This document shows positions 8,094-18,321 of a stretch of 64,000 bases of DNA, piece by piece; the first letter of the stretch is position 1, and each line of letters begins with the position of its first letter. Origin of the DNA: VRUE01 sp044867645. Lineage in GTDB: Bacteria > Actinomycetota > Thermoleophilia > Solirubrobacterales > 70-9. The notes below the pieces were generated by a model. That model was given only the letters and a program-made list of their open reading frames with translations. It did not search any database and was not told where the DNA came from. The position numbers and the translations under genes were made by a program. Where the stretch lies: NCBI GenBank assembly GCA_044867645.1, contig JBIOVI010000041.1:62001-126000 (forward strand), in the 5' to 3' direction.

Positions 8094-8717
8094 CTAAAGA
8101 ATGTAGACCGTGACGTAGACAATGATCCACATCACGTCCACGAAGTGCCAGTAGATGCCCGGCACCTCGACGCCGAGGTGGTCCTTCGCCGCCGGCCCGA
8201 AGTGGCCTCTGAAGGCGCGGATCGTTGCGAAGCTGAGCAGCATCAAGCCGACGAAGACGTGAGCGCCGTGCAGTCCGGTGAGGCCGTAGAAAATCGAGCC
8301 GAAGGCGAGGTCGCGGGCGCTGAAACCGATGTGGACGTACTCATTGATCTGGATGAAGAGGAAGGTGGCGCCGAGTAGCCAGGTGAGGACCAGTCCGAGT
8401 TTGAGACCCCTGCGGTTGTCGCGGCGGATCGACTCGAGCGCGTAGTGGATGGTGAAGCTCGAGGAGACGAGGATCGCCGTGTTGACGCCAGCGATGGCGA
8501 CCGGCAGCTCGTACGGATGCGGTGGCCAGGTCGGCGGGTCGACGACGACGCGGAGGAAGAAGTAAGCGGCGAAAAAGGCGCCGAACAGCATCACCTCGGA
8601 GACGATGAAGAGCAGGATCCCCAGCGTCTGGCGATCGATGCGCGAGCTCTCGTTGGCCTCCGGCGGTCCGTGGTGCTCCTCGTGGCCGTGGCCGAGCGCG
8701 ACCGTGGCGCTCTCCAT
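8094..8717 (-). CDS. ctaE: Cytochrome c oxidase subunit III
   Basis: A 207-residue subunit III with five transmembrane helices, as usual for bacterial A-type oxidases. Landmarks are the early SEVMLFGAFFAAYFFLR segment, TGLHGAHVFVGLMLL and the C-terminal GIYWHFVDVMWIIVY. The start codon overlaps the stop of the UspA-like gene at 8717-9592 by one base. It forms an operon with ctaC, ctaD and that gene. The degenerate oxidase at 928-3308 has no subunit III gene of its own beside it. Confidence 0.95.
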   Translation of the reverse strand: MESATVALGHGHEEHHGPPEANESSRIDRQTLGILLFIVSEVMLFGAFFAAYFFLRVVVDPPTWPPHPYELPVAIAGVNTAILVSSSFTIHYALESIRRDNRRGLKLGLVLTWLLGATFLFIQINEYVHIGFSARDLAFGSIFYGLTGLHGAHVFVGLMLLSFATIRAFRGHFGPAAKDHLGVEVPGIYWHFVDVMWIIVYVTVYIL

Positions 8718-9592
8718 CAGGCCTCCTCTCCTTCGGCTACCGCGGCGGCGACAGCCTCAGCGGGCCGGCCGACCTCCAGGTGCTCCACGGGCTTCTCGGT
8801 GATTTCGCGGGTGCGGCCGATCAGGTCCTCGTCGAGCCAGCGCGAAGTCTCCCCGGCGAAGGTCGAGATCAGCACCTCGTCGATCCGGTAATGCTCGATC
8901 GCGTTCTGGACGGCGTGGAAAGGGTCGGGACTCATCGGCTGCCCGGTCGCGTCGATGTCGGCGCGGTAGAGCTCGGCCAGGGTCGAAGCGAGATCGCGGA
9001 CGATTTCGGGCTCGGAAACGTCATCCGTTCGCGGGCAGATGATCGTGTAGCGATGGGGGCGCTCCGCGGCTCGTTCCTTCAGCCGATTGACCAAGTCAGG
9101 CGTGGCAACGGTCTGGGTCGCGACGACCAGGGTGTGGATCACGTCCCAGCGAATCGAGTCGTCCTCGATCCGCACCGGAATGTGGGTGAGGGTCATTTCA
9201 GGCTCGAAGCGAGCTTTCGCCCACTCGACCAAGTCTTTGCGGGCGAAACCGAAGCGGGTGTCGTAGAGGCAGGAAAGCAGGGCCTCGCCGGGCTCGTGGG
9301 CGCGCACTGCGTCGTCGAGGGCAAGTGCCGGATCGCGGTCCATCACCTCACCCACCGATTCGATTCCGAACTCGGCAAGGACCGCCATCGTCACCTCGAC
9401 CCGGGCGCGGGCCGCGTCGCGCAGCTCCCCGGCGTCGATCAGCTGACCGACCGCGGGCTGGTTCTGCGGGGCCGCGACAGCGATGAAAGGCACCTTCTCG
9501 GCTCGCTCGCTGACAGCCTGAAGCAGCTTGCGACCGCCGGCAACCTCGTTGAGGAAGACCAGCAACGGGCGTCCCTCTGCCTCGCCGCTCAC
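8717..9592 (-). CDS. Tandem UspA-like protein between oxidase subunits I and III
   Basis: A 291-residue soluble protein starting at GTG 9592 in a GTGA overlap with the ctaD stop. Two UspA-like modules are seen: residues about 8-140 (PLLVFLNEVAGGRKLLQAV onward) and 150-275 (VIHTLVVATQTVATPDLVNR through DEVLISTFAGETSRWL and PVEHLEV). The second module resembles the domain encoded at 7419-8072. The family binds nucleotides in stress responses, but the canonical ATP-binding glycine motif is not obvious. Its placement inside the ctaC-ctaD-x-ctaE operon, with coupled junctions on both sides, suggests a job tied to the oxidase. That is inferred from context. Confidence 0.8.
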   Translation of the reverse strand: MSGEAEGRPLLVFLNEVAGGRKLLQAVSERAEKVPFIAVAAPQNQPAVGQLIDAGELRDAARARVEVTMAVLAEFGIESVGEVMDRDPALALDDAVRAHEPGEALLSCLYDTRFGFARKDLVEWAKARFEPEMTLTHIPVRIEDDSIRWDVIHTLVVATQTVATPDLVNRLKERAAERPHRYTIICPRTDDVSEPEIVRDLASTLAELYRADIDATGQPMSPDPFHAVQNAIEHYRIDEVLISTFAGETSRWLDEDLIGRTREITEKPVEHLEVGRPAEAVAAAVAEGEEA

Positions 9593-11493
9593 GTCTGCCC
9601 CACCACGGTTGGCTCGGGTTTCGTTACCTCGGCCCCTTCGCCGCCCATGATCGCGTGACGGGCGCCGGGAACGCCGAACTCGTACGGGCCGCCGACCACC
9701 CGCGGGATCTCGTCGAAGTTGAAGATCGGCGGCGGCGAGGAGACCTGCCACTCGATCGTCTTCGCCCGCCACGGGTTTGCCTCCGCGCGCGGCCCGTAGC
9801 GCCAGCTGATGACCATGTTGTAGAGGAAGACGAGCTGGGCGGCGCCGAGCATGAAGGCGAAGACGCTGATCAGCAGGTTCCAGTTGCCGAACTGCTCGGC
9901 GTAGTCGGCGACACGACGGGGCATCCCGTCCATGCCGATCCAGTGCATCGGGATGAAGGTGCCCCAGGTTCCGAGCAGGGTTCCCCAGAAGTGGACCCGG
10001 CCGAGCCTCTCGTCGTACATCCGCCCGGTCATCTTCGGGAACCAGTGGTAGACGCCGGCGAAGATCGTGAAGACCGAGCCGCCGAAGAGCACGAAGTGGA
10101 TGTGGGCGACGATGAAGTAGGTGTCGGAGACGTGGATGTCGATCGGCACCATGCCGAGCATGACGCCGCTGATGCCGCCGATCGTGAAGGTGACGATGAA
10201 GGCGAGGGCGAAGAGCATCGCCGTCGAGTAGGTGTGGATCTTGCCGAAGTAGAGCGTTCCCAGCCAGGAGAAGATCTTGATCCCGGTCGGTACCGCGATC
10301 AGCAGCGTCGTGATCATCATCGGCACCCGCAGCCAGCTGAACATGCCGGCGACGAACATGTGGTGGGCCCAGACCGAGTAGCTGAGCACGACGATGCCGA
10401 TCAGCGCCAGCGCCATCAGCCGGTAGCCGAAGATCGGCTTGCGTGCGTGGGTCGAGATGACCTCGGAGATGATCCCGAAACCGGGCAGCATCATGATGTA
10501 GACCGCCGGGTGCGAGTAGAACCAGAAGATGTGCTGGTAGCTGACCACATCGCCGCCACCGAGCGGCTCGAAGAACTGGGTGCCGAGGGCACGGTCGAAG
10601 AGGACCATGAACTGGGCGCCGGCGATGAATGGCGTCGCCGCGACCACCAGCAACGAGGTCGAGAGGTTGGCCCAGACCAGCAGCGGCATCCGCCAGAAGG
10701 TCATTCCGGGCGCACGCATGGTGATGATCGTCACTAAGAAGTTGAGCGCCGTGGCTATCGAGGAGGCTCCCGCGAACTGCACGCCCAAGTTGAAGAACGA
10801 CTGCCCCAGCGGGGCCCCGGTGGAGAGCGGCGCATAGCCGGTCCAGCCGGCGTCGAAGGCGCCGCCGGGGGCGAGGAAGCTGCCGATGAAGAGCAGACCG
10901 GCAAGGGGCAGCATCCAGAAGCTGAGCGCGTTGAGGCGCGGGAACGCCATGTCGGGGGCGCCGATCATCAGCGGCAGCACGTAGTTGGCGAGCCCGGCGA
11001 AGACCGGGATCACGAAGACGAAGATCATCAGCACCGCGTGGGTGGAGAAGAGGCTGTTGTAGGTGGCGGCGTCGACGATCTGGGTGCCCGGCTGAGCGAG
11101 CTCGGCCCGGATCAGCATCGCCATCAGGCCGCCCACGAAGAAGAAGAAGAAGGTCGTGCAGACGTACTGGACACCGATCACCTTGTGGTCGGTGTTGAAG
11201 CGGAAGTAGTCGCGCCAGCTCTTGGCACCGTGCTGAGAGTGATCGTCGGGAATCGTCGGCATGCCGGCCGCCCAACGCAGCCAGTAGTCGAAGCAGCCGA
11301 AGCCGGCGAGGAAGCCGAGCGGCCCGGTGATCAGCGGCACGACAACGTGCGGGTAGCCGGTCTGCTCGGTCTGCCAGATCGGCAGACCGGAGATCTCGCG
11401 CAGGACGACGACCAGACCAACGCCGAAGGCCGCCGCCGCCACGGCGCCGAGCAGGCCTCGAATCCATCCCGGTCGCTTGATCGCAGCCGCCAT
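9589..11493 (-). CDS. ctaD: Cytochrome c oxidase subunit I, A2 type
   Basis: A 634-residue catalytic subunit with all metal ligands: helix II FSTHAVLMIF (low-spin heme), helix VI YSHPAVYIM (CuB His and cross-linked Tyr), helix VII AHHMF (two CuB His) and helix X AHIHFVLFGG (both hemes). The YSHP motif in place of GHPEVY marks an A2-type heme-copper oxidase, in which the helix VI glutamate is absent. Compared with a typical subunit I, the N-terminus has about 90 extra residues with two helices. It reduces O2 to water and pumps protons. It overlaps the UspA-like gene by 4 bp. The ctaC start lies 13 bp upstream in the same operon. Confidence 0.97.
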   Translation of the reverse strand: MAAAIKRPGWIRGLLGAVAAAAFGVGLVVVLREISGLPIWQTEQTGYPHVVVPLITGPLGFLAGFGCFDYWLRWAAGMPTIPDDHSQHGAKSWRDYFRFNTDHKVIGVQYVCTTFFFFFVGGLMAMLIRAELAQPGTQIVDAATYNSLFSTHAVLMIFVFVIPVFAGLANYVLPLMIGAPDMAFPRLNALSFWMLPLAGLLFIGSFLAPGGAFDAGWTGYAPLSTGAPLGQSFFNLGVQFAGASSIATALNFLVTIITMRAPGMTFWRMPLLVWANLSTSLLVVAATPFIAGAQFMVLFDRALGTQFFEPLGGGDVVSYQHIFWFYSHPAVYIMMLPGFGIISEVISTHARKPIFGYRLMALALIGIVVLSYSVWAHHMFVAGMFSWLRVPMMITTLLIAVPTGIKIFSWLGTLYFGKIHTYSTAMLFALAFIVTFTIGGISGVMLGMVPIDIHVSDTYFIVAHIHFVLFGGSVFTIFAGVYHWFPKMTGRMYDERLGRVHFWGTLLGTWGTFIPMHWIGMDGMPRRVADYAEQFGNWNLLISVFAFMLGAAQLVFLYNMVISWRYGPRAEANPWRAKTIEWQVSSPPPIFNFDEIPRVVGGPYEFGVPGARHAIMGGEGAEVTKPEPTVVGQT

Positions 11494-11506
11494 CAGATCG
11501 CCTCCA

Positions 11507-12298
11507 TTATGCCCCGCCGGCTCCGACGGGCACCGGGTCGGTTTCCGTGTCCTGGCGGATGACCTCCATGTAAGGCGCCGGCACCTCTTCTTTCAGGCCG
11601 GCAACCCATTTGCGGAACTCAGACGGAGGTTCGACCACAACCTTGGCCCGCATCGCGGCGTGGCCGAAGCCACAGAGCTCGGTGCAGATCAGCTGGTAGG
11701 TGCCGACCTTGTCGGGCGTCACGATCGCGGTCGTCGTGATCCCTGGCACGTTGTCTTTCTTGATCCGCCACTCCGGCACCCAGAACGAGTGGATCACGTC
11801 GAGGGCGTGCATCTTGAACTGGACCTGGCGGTCGACCGGAACGTGCAGCTCGCCCTGCGAGTAGGCGTTGCCTTTGCCCGGATAGCCGAAGCTCCAGGCG
11901 AACTGCTGCGAGAAGACATCGACGGTGAGCGGGTTCTTGGCTGGCTCTTCGATGTCGTCGAGCACCGCCCAGCTGTAACCGGCACCGAAGAGGACGATGA
12001 TCGTCGGGATCAGCGTCCAGGCGACCTCGAGCCGCGTGTTGCCGTGGATCGGCTCGCCGTCGGACTCGTCCCCCGGCTTGGCTTTGAATTTCCACAAGGC
12101 GTAGAAGAGCATCACCATCACCAGCGAGAAGACGAAGGCCGAGAGGACGATCATTACGTCGAGCAGGGTGTCGATCTTCGGCGCCGCGGTAGAGGCCTGC
12201 TGGCCGTCCCAATCGATCTGCAGCATCACCACGGAGATCGCCGCGGTGAGCACGAGAGTTGCGGCGAACATCTTCGCTATCGGGAGGCGACCGATCAT
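11507..12298 (-). CDS. ctaC: Cytochrome c oxidase subunit II with intact CuA
   Basis: A 263-residue subunit II with an N-terminal hydrophobic segment, a second helix near 45-66, and a cupredoxin domain. CuA ligands are complete: H in DVIHSFWVPEW, then CTELCGFGHAAM with both cysteines, Glu, His and Met. It accepts electrons from cytochrome c, plausibly the dihaem lipoprotein at 5202-5909, and passes them to ctaD. It is the first gene of the canonical oxidase operon and is the useful contrast for the CuA-less homologue at 928-1626. Confidence 0.96.
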   Translation of the reverse strand: MIGRLPIAKMFAATLVLTAAISVVMLQIDWDGQQASTAAPKIDTLLDVMIVLSAFVFSLVMVMLFYALWKFKAKPGDESDGEPIHGNTRLEVAWTLIPTIIVLFGAGYSWAVLDDIEEPAKNPLTVDVFSQQFAWSFGYPGKGNAYSQGELHVPVDRQVQFKMHALDVIHSFWVPEWRIKKDNVPGITTTAIVTPDKVGTYQLICTELCGFGHAAMRAKVVVEPPSEFRKWVAGLKEEVPAPYMEVIRQDTETDPVPVGAGGA

Positions 12299-12313
12299 CG
12301 GCGGACGCGCATT

Positions 12314-13726
12314 CTATGCAAGCGGCAGACGGTCAAGGTCGCCCCGCGAGGCGGCGATCGCGCCCCGGGCCACGCCCTCCCAGCTCCAGAGCCGCCGTGC
12401 GGTATCGACCAGCGCGCCGCGAGCGGTCGCACGCTCCGCCTCGGGCATCCCAAGCCAGGCGCTCAGACGCTCTGCGATCGCCTCAATTGCCCCCTCCTTC
12501 ACCTGGAATGACGTCAGACGACCGACTTCGGCGGGGAGCGCGCCGGCCAGCTGACGGGATACCTCCAGCATCCCCGAGTGACCGGCCGAGACCGGCAGTA
12601 CCCCGCAGGCAGCGGCCTCCGCCGCCACCATCCCGAAAGCCTCGGGGAAGGTGCTCGGCATCGCCAAGGCCTCCGCCCCGGGCAGCAGCTCAGCCACCTC
12701 GTCGTGCTCCAGCCGCCCGATGAACTCAACCGAATCGGCGACCCCATGCGCCGCCTCGACGTAACCCTCGGGCGGATCGGCGAGGAACGCGGAGAGGATC
12801 GACAGCGGCTGTTCCTCCCCGCCCTCGAGCCCCCTGCCGAGCCGCGCCACCTCGCGTGCATCATCCAGATCGCCGCGATCCAGAGCCGCCAGCAATCGCC
12901 GCAGCCCTTGCTCGTACTCTCCGTACCCGGCGACCCGCAGCTTGGCCTCCGGATGCGCAGCCCTGATCAGCGGCCACGCGGCCAGGAGGAGATCGACCCC
13001 CTTCGACACGATCAACTTCCCCACGAAGACGATGCGGGAGGAGGCTTTCGGCCGCGGGTCCTGTCGCGGGGGGAGGGGGGCCTGCGGGCGAGGTTTACGT
13101 CCTCGACCCCCCTCCCCCCACGCCACCCGCGGACGAAAGGTCTCCGTGTCGACGCCCGGGGGTCCGAGACGGGTCTTCTTTCGAAGAGTAGGAATGTTCG
13201 GCAGCGCCTCCCAGAGGGACTCGGCCGTGTGACGGGAGCCGACGAGGACGCAGTTGGCGGCGCGCATGCCCTCTTCCGCGTAGGGCAGGAAGCGCGGGTG
13301 CGGTTTGACCGTGTACTCGAGCGCCGAGCCGTGGATCTTGGCGGCGAATGAGCCGACCTCGGCCCGAGCGAGGATCAGCGGCCCCATCACGAGGTGGCCA
13401 CCAAGAGCGGCTTCAAAGCCGCCCGTCGCATCGGCGACCTCGCGGACGGCGGCTACGTTGGCCTCGATGTAGCGGTCGAGCTCGTCGTCGCTCAGCTCGG
13501 GGAACGCCTTGACCTCGAAGCCCTCATAGGGATCTTTGACGTAGACGGGCAGCAGGCCGCCGATGTCGGGATTGTGGATCTCCACCCCCTCGATCTCGAC
13601 TTGCCGGTCTTGACAGAGCAGATGGACCTCGTGACCGAGTCGCGCAAGGGCTCGCGCCAGATTGGCGGTGTAGATGTTGCTGCCGGTGCCGCGCAGCATG
13701 TAGCCGTGGAAAAGGAGAACGCGCAT
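12314..13726 (-). CDS. GT4-type glycosyltransferase carrying an in-frame palindromic repeat
   Basis: A 470-residue retaining glycosyltransferase with two Rossmann-like domains. The N-terminal domain begins RVLLFHGYMLRGTGSNIYTA. The C-terminal domain has RIVFVGKLIVSKGVDLLLAA and the nucleotide-sugar signature MPSTFPEAFGMVAAEAAACG with the E-x7-E pair. A Gly/Arg/Pro-rich stretch (residues about 197-227, around GGRGRKPRPQAPLPPRQ) sits exactly in the linker between the domains. It is encoded by a palindromic repeat that also occurs in rpsI, dacA and before guaA. A second extra segment (about 284-315) is also present in the C-terminal half. The sugar donor and acceptor are unknown. Confidence 0.9.
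   Translation of the reverse strand: MRVLLFHGYMLRGTGSNIYTANLARALARLGHEVHLLCQDRQVEIEGVEIHNPDIGGLLPVYVKDPYEGFEVKAFPELSDDELDRYIEANVAAVREVADATGGFEAALGGHLVMGPLILARAEVGSFAAKIHGSALEYTVKPHPRFLPYAEEGMRAANCVLVGSRHTAESLWEALPNIPTLRKKTRLGPPGVDTETFRPRVAWGEGGRGRKPRPQAPLPPRQDPRPKASSRIVFVGKLIVSKGVDLLLAAWPLIRAAHPEAKLRVAGYGEYEQGLRRLLAALDRGDLDDAREVARLGRGLEGGEEQPLSILSAFLADPPEGYVEAAHGVADSVEFIGRLEHDEVAELLPGAEALAMPSTFPEAFGMVAAEAAACGVLPVSAGHSGMLEVSRQLAGALPAEVGRLTSFQVKEGAIEAIAERLSAWLGMPEAERATARGALVDTARRLWSWEGVARGAIAASRGDLDRLPLA
13045..13139. repeat. Dispersed palindromic repeat, copy 1 (in glycosyltransferase)
   Basis: A 95-bp imperfect palindrome with end arms CTTTCGGCCGCGGG and CCCGCGGACGAAAG (one mismatch). The core GCGGGTCCTGTCGC is shared with the other copies, and inner G-run/C-run arms face each other (GGGGGGAGGGGGG and CCCCCCTCCCCCC). 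The sequence has no stop in the glycosyltransferase frame and encodes the interdomain linker. Relative to its gene it is oriented like copy 4 and opposite to copies 2 and 3. Confidence 0.85.
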
Positions 13727-13758
13727 CGCTGCCGCGCAAGCTATTAGTCTTCCCCGTC

Positions 13759-14025
13759 GTGAACTCGAAGCAGCTCTACCGGATGCGGGCGCCGGCCTCG
13801 GGCCGCGAGGCGCTCGCCCACGCCGAGCCCGGCGCCGTCTACATCGACCGCGAGACCGACGAGGAGATGGTGCCGGTGGCGATGGTGCTGCCGCTTGCCC
13901 CCTCCGCCTCCTCCCTGCCCCGCACGCCCGAGAACTTGCGCGCCTGCCGTCGCTGCGACCAGCTGATCGGCCTCGACGTAAGCGACTGCCCTTACTGCGG
14001 GCTCAGGCAATCGGCGCTCGTCTAG
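13759..14025 (+). CDS. Small zinc-ribbon protein
   Basis: An 88-residue protein with a C-terminal zinc ribbon: CRRCDQLIGLDVSDCPYCG supplies two CxxC pairs. The N-terminal half (YRMRAPASGREALAHAEPGA) is basic and without a recognised domain. Similar short ribbon proteins often bind nucleic acid or act as metal-binding adaptors, and no specific role can be assigned. It is divergent from the glycosyltransferase. Its TAG stop lies in the left arm of the terminator-like inverted repeat at 14024-14117. Confidence 0.75.
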   Translation: MNSKQLYRMRAPASGREALAHAEPGAVYIDRETDEEMVPVAMVLPLAPSASSLPRTPENLRACRRCDQLIGLDVSDCPYCGLRQSALV

Positions 14026-14117
14026 GCCCCCTGACCGGCGCATACCGGCGTCCTCGGTCGCTCGCGTGCAGAGCACGCCACGCTCCTGCGTCCTTGGTCT
14101 GCTTGCTCAGGGGGCCT
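14024..14117. terminator. Bidirectional terminator-like inverted repeat
   Basis: Arms AGGCCCCCTGA (14024-14034) and TCAGGGGGCCT (14107-14117) are perfectly complementary over 11 bp. They enclose 72 nt that contain a further GC-rich palindromic segment (GCGTGCAGAGCACGC). The element fills the gap between two convergent genes, and both stop codons lie at or in its arms. There is no U-tract. Confidence 0.6.
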
Positions 14118-14871
14118 TGACGACCGTCGCCGTGTAGAGCAGACGGGCGTTCGAGTAATAACAGCCGTAGGTCTTGGTCTTGCCGACGCCCTGCTGCGGG
14201 TGGCCGCCCTGGATGTCCTCTTTGGAGGCACAGTGCTCGGGCAGGCGACTGCCGCGCCAGGTGTTGTCATCGGTGACATTGAAGGCGAACATCGGCGCCC
14301 AGGTTGGGATCGTCAGGGCGACCACCTGGCCCTGCAGGACGCTGAGCGGGTGGTCGAGGGTGAAGATCACGGTGCTGCCGAAGTAGGGGTTGAGCACCTG
14401 GAGGGGACTCTGGCGGACCAGCGTGAATTTGGGCGGCTTCGAGTCTTCGACCGGCCGCAGGACACCGATTCGGGCCTCTGACGGGGTGCCGAGGAATTCA
14501 TTGAAGAAGCCAACCTCGTTGGTCATTTTTTCGGTGTCCTTGTTGGACGGGCGAGCCAGCGTGATCGACCAGGCGACGATCTTGCCGTCGAACGGAACCT
14601 CGTAGGGGCGGGGGACACCGCCGGCGATCGCCTGGAATCCGGTCACGTGCCCCTCGACGCGGCAGGGTATGACCTCGACGTTGTTGACGATTTTGCCGGG
14701 GCACGAGGGCGGCGGCGTGGTGTCGGTCTGGCCGAGCACGACGACGCGAGCGGGGGCCGAGTCGGCCGCACCCGGCCAGCCGGCAGCGACGAGGGATGCG
14801 AGGACGCAGGCAAAGCCCGCGGCGACAAGCGCGCGGGGCCGGCGATCTCGGTTTTCGGCTGCTGTGGGCAC
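14107..14871 (-). CDS. Secreted protein of unknown function
   Basis: A 254-residue protein with an N-terminal signal or anchor (basic ENRDRRPRALVAAG, then FACVLASLVAAGW) and a secreted domain of about 215 residues. Four cysteines (SCPGK, IPCRVEG, EHCASKE, YGCYYSN) could form two disulfides. The motifs VPFDGKIVAWSITLARPS and ILPVED-like stretches suggest an all-beta fold. No known enzyme motif is seen. It ends in the right arm of the convergent terminator. The gene appears monocistronic. Confidence 0.75.
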   Translation of the reverse strand: MPTAAENRDRRPRALVAAGFACVLASLVAAGWPGAADSAPARVVVLGQTDTTPPPSCPGKIVNNVEVIPCRVEGHVTGFQAIAGGVPRPYEVPFDGKIVAWSITLARPSNKDTEKMTNEVGFFNEFLGTPSEARIGVLRPVEDSKPPKFTLVRQSPLQVLNPYFGSTVIFTLDHPLSVLQGQVVALTIPTWAPMFAFNVTDDNTWRGSRLPEHCASKEDIQGGHPQQGVGKTKTYGCYYSNARLLYTATVVKAP

Positions 14872-15006
14872 GATGTCAACCTGGAACCCCGGCCCATAGC
14901 CAGGGTTGCGCCGGGCATTCTGCCGTTCGCCACCCGACGACGCTGTCCTTCAAAGGACCTGCACGATCCTGGCCACGCGACCGATCATCTAGGGTTGCCT
15001 GCCGAG

Positions 15007-15201
15007 ATGGAGGCCTCGGATCGAGCAGACGAGTTCATCCCAGCCGGGCTCGCCTCGCTCGGAATCGAAGCCGACGAGGTGGACCTGGCCGTGATGGCCG
15101 CCCTGCACGGGATCTTCTGGCCGCCGCTACGTCAGCTGCTTGCGCTCGACACGCGCGGGCTCGAGCCGGAGCGCAACCCCGATCTCTCGCGGGCACCGTG
15201 A
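15007..15201 (+). CDS. Small AtzG/DUF4089-like partner of the amidase
   Basis: A 64-residue helical protein (FIPAGLASLGIEADEVDLA, then VMAALHGIFWPPLRQLLALD) whose GTGA stop overlaps the start of the amidase at 15198. Short helical proteins of this kind, such as AtzG beside the amidase AtzE, behave like GatC and stabilise an amidase-signature subunit. Length, helicity and coupling support that reading, and sequence identity to AtzG is not claimed. The ATG at 15007 is the only reasonable start. Confidence 0.65.
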   Translation: MEASDRADEFIPAGLASLGIEADEVDLAVMAALHGIFWPPLRQLLALDTRGLEPERNPDLSRAP

Positions 15202-16567
15202 GCGCGCTCGACCTATCGCTCCGCGATCAGGCGGCGACGATCGCCGCCGGCGAGACCGACCCGGCCGAGCTGCTCGATGAGGCCCTGACGCGGATCGAAC
15301 AGCGCAACCCAGAGATCAACGCGGTCGTCGAGACCTTCCCGGAGCGCTCGCGGGAGATGCTCGACGCGGCGCCCGCCGGTCCGCTGCACGGCGTCCCCAT
15401 CGTGATCAAGGACGAGTGGCCCCTGCCCTGGCGTGCGCAGCGCTTCGGTGCCGCCGAGCTGCTCGCTCCGACCGCGCCCGCCGAGTCGGGCCCCTATAGG
15501 GCCCTGCGCGACGCGGGCGCCATCGTCGTCGGCGTCGGCAACATGCACGAGCTGGGAGCGGGCAGCACCGGCAACACCTCTGTCTACGGCCCGGCTCGCA
15601 ACCCGTGGGACACCACGCGCTGCCCTGGCGGCTCCTCCAGCGGCCCGGCGGCGTCGGTCGGCGCCCGGCTCGTCGCCGGCGCGGTCGGCGCCGACGGCCT
15701 CGGCTCGGTCCGCTTCCCGGCTGCCTATTGCGGGCTGACCGGCCTCAAGCCGACCTTCGGCCGCTCGGCGATGGAGGGCCACCACATGGCACCGATCACG
15801 ACCCTGATCGTCTCCGGCCCCCTCTGTCCGGATGCCGCCGATTGCCGCCTGCTGAGCTCAACCCTGTTCAGCGAGCCGCTCGAGGCCGGCGCCGCCGCCG
15901 GTCTGCGCATCGGGGTCGTGCGCGACTCTGTCTCCGAAGACGTCACGCCGGAGGTCCGCGAGGCCTGCGAAGGGGCGATCGAGGCGTTGCGGGCGGAGAC
16001 CGGCGGGACGATCGTCGAGGTCGAGCTGGCCGATCTCGAGGCCGCGACGCTGGCAGCGATCCTGATCATCAACGGCGAGAGCATGAGCGGCGTTGCGCCG
16101 GAGCAGCTCAACCACCTCGATCCCGAGCTCAGCCCAATCGCCCGCGGCTCGCTCAAGTACCGGATGCTGCTGCCGACCGCGGCGACCGTGCAAGCGGTTC
16201 GTGTGCGCACCCTGATGCGCCGCCGCCTCGCCGCGCTCTTCGAGCAGGTCGACGTCCTCACCTGGCCGACCGTGCCCGCACCCGCGCCGCCGCTGGAGGA
16301 GCCGCTGGTAGAGCTCCCTTCCGGCACCCTCACCGCCGACCAGGCCAATGTGCGCGGCGCCGCGCTCGCCAACCTGACCGGCATCCCCTCGATCAGCGCG
16401 CCGGTCGGCCTCAGCGCGGAGCGGCTCCCGATAGCCCTCCAGCTCGGGGCCGCCTGGGGGCGCGATGAGCTGCTGCTCGACGCCGCGGAGGCGCTGGAGC
16501 GCGCCAACGGGCGCCGCTGGGTGGAGTCGCTGTCGCCGCTCGCCCGGAGCGAGCCGGCGAGCGCCTG

Positions 16568-16568
<1 letters not shown>
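15198..16568 (+). CDS. Amidase-signature family enzyme
   Basis: A 456-residue amidase starting at GTG 15198. The Ser-cisSer-Lys machinery is visible: Lys in VIKDEW (about residue 72), the glycine/serine-rich loop CPGGSSSGPAASVGARLVAG with both serines, and GADGLGSVRFPAAYCGLTGL, where the usual GGSIR reads GLGSVR. It hydrolyses a C-N amide bond, with the substrate unknown. GatA is an alternative but there is no gatB or gatC beside it. It is coupled to the small AtzG-like gene and abuts the ABC transporter genes at a 1-bp overlap. Confidence 0.85.
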
Positions 16569-17535
<967 letters not shown>

Positions 17536-17539
<4 letters not shown>

Positions 17540-18321
17540 GCCGCCTGTCGGCGAACCTGCGGGTTGTGCGGGCGCTTGGGATGCGCTCGATCCGCCAGAC
17601 CTTCCGCCGCCCGCAGCTGATGGCGCCGATCGTCGTCTTCCCGACCATATTGCTGGCGATCCAGACCGGCGGCGCCGGCGGCGCCGTGAACCTGCCCGGG
17701 TTCCCACCGGTCCAGAGCTTCCTCCAGTTCATGCTCGCGGGAGCGATGATGCAGTCGCTGATGCTGGCCGGCAACAGCGGCGGGATCGCGCTCGCCGTCG
17801 ACATCGAGATGGGCTTCACCGACCGCCTCTTCGCCGCCCCGATCTCCCGCTACACGATCGTCCTCGGGCGGCTTGCCGGCACCGCGGCGCTGGGCCTGCT
17901 CTCGGCGCTCTGGTTCCTCGCGATCGGTTTGGTCTTCGGCGCCGAGATCGAGGGCGGCGTGCCTGGGGCGCTGCTGGCGATCTTCCTCGTTACCGCCACG
18001 GCGATGGCCGTCGGCGGGATCGGCGCGGCGGTCGCGCTGCGCAGCGGCAGCGCCAGCGTCGTCCAGGGTCTCTTCCCGCTCGTCCTCGTCGTCCTCTTCC
18101 TCTCCTCCGCCTTCTTCCCCGTCGACCTGATGATCGAGCCGGCGCGGACGATCGCCGAATACAACCCGCTCAGCCTGGTGGTCGAAGGCGTGCGCGAGCC
18201 GATCATCTCGGGCATCGACGCCTCCGACACCGTCGATGCTCTGCTCGCGATCGTCGGCATCGTCATCCTCGGCCTGGTTCTCAGCGCGCGGGCATTACGC
18301 CATCGTCTGAGGGTGGGCTGA
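17536..18321 (+). CDS. ABC-2 type permease, first of a pair
   Basis: A 261-residue membrane protein with six helices, of the DrrB/ABC-2 family. The characteristic segment FFPVDLMIEPARTIAEYNPL followed by SLVVEGVREPI is the conserved region before the last helix. It is coupled upstream to the ATPase (ATGA) and downstream to a second permease (1-bp overlap), so the transporter is probably a heterodimer of permeases with the ATPase dimer. It contains the expected cytoplasmic coupling helix MGFTDRLFAAPISR. Confidence 0.9.

Noticed and set aside
8717..11467. A 916-codon open frame on the minus strand spanning ctaD and the UspA-like gene
   Set aside because: Only its last third encodes a protein-like sequence (the UspA-like gene from 9592); the rest is a high-GC antisense-frame shadow of ctaD.
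14026..14106. A tRNA in the gap between convergent genes
   Set aside because: The stem pattern does not form a cloverleaf and there is no TTC T-loop; it is a terminator-like palindrome.
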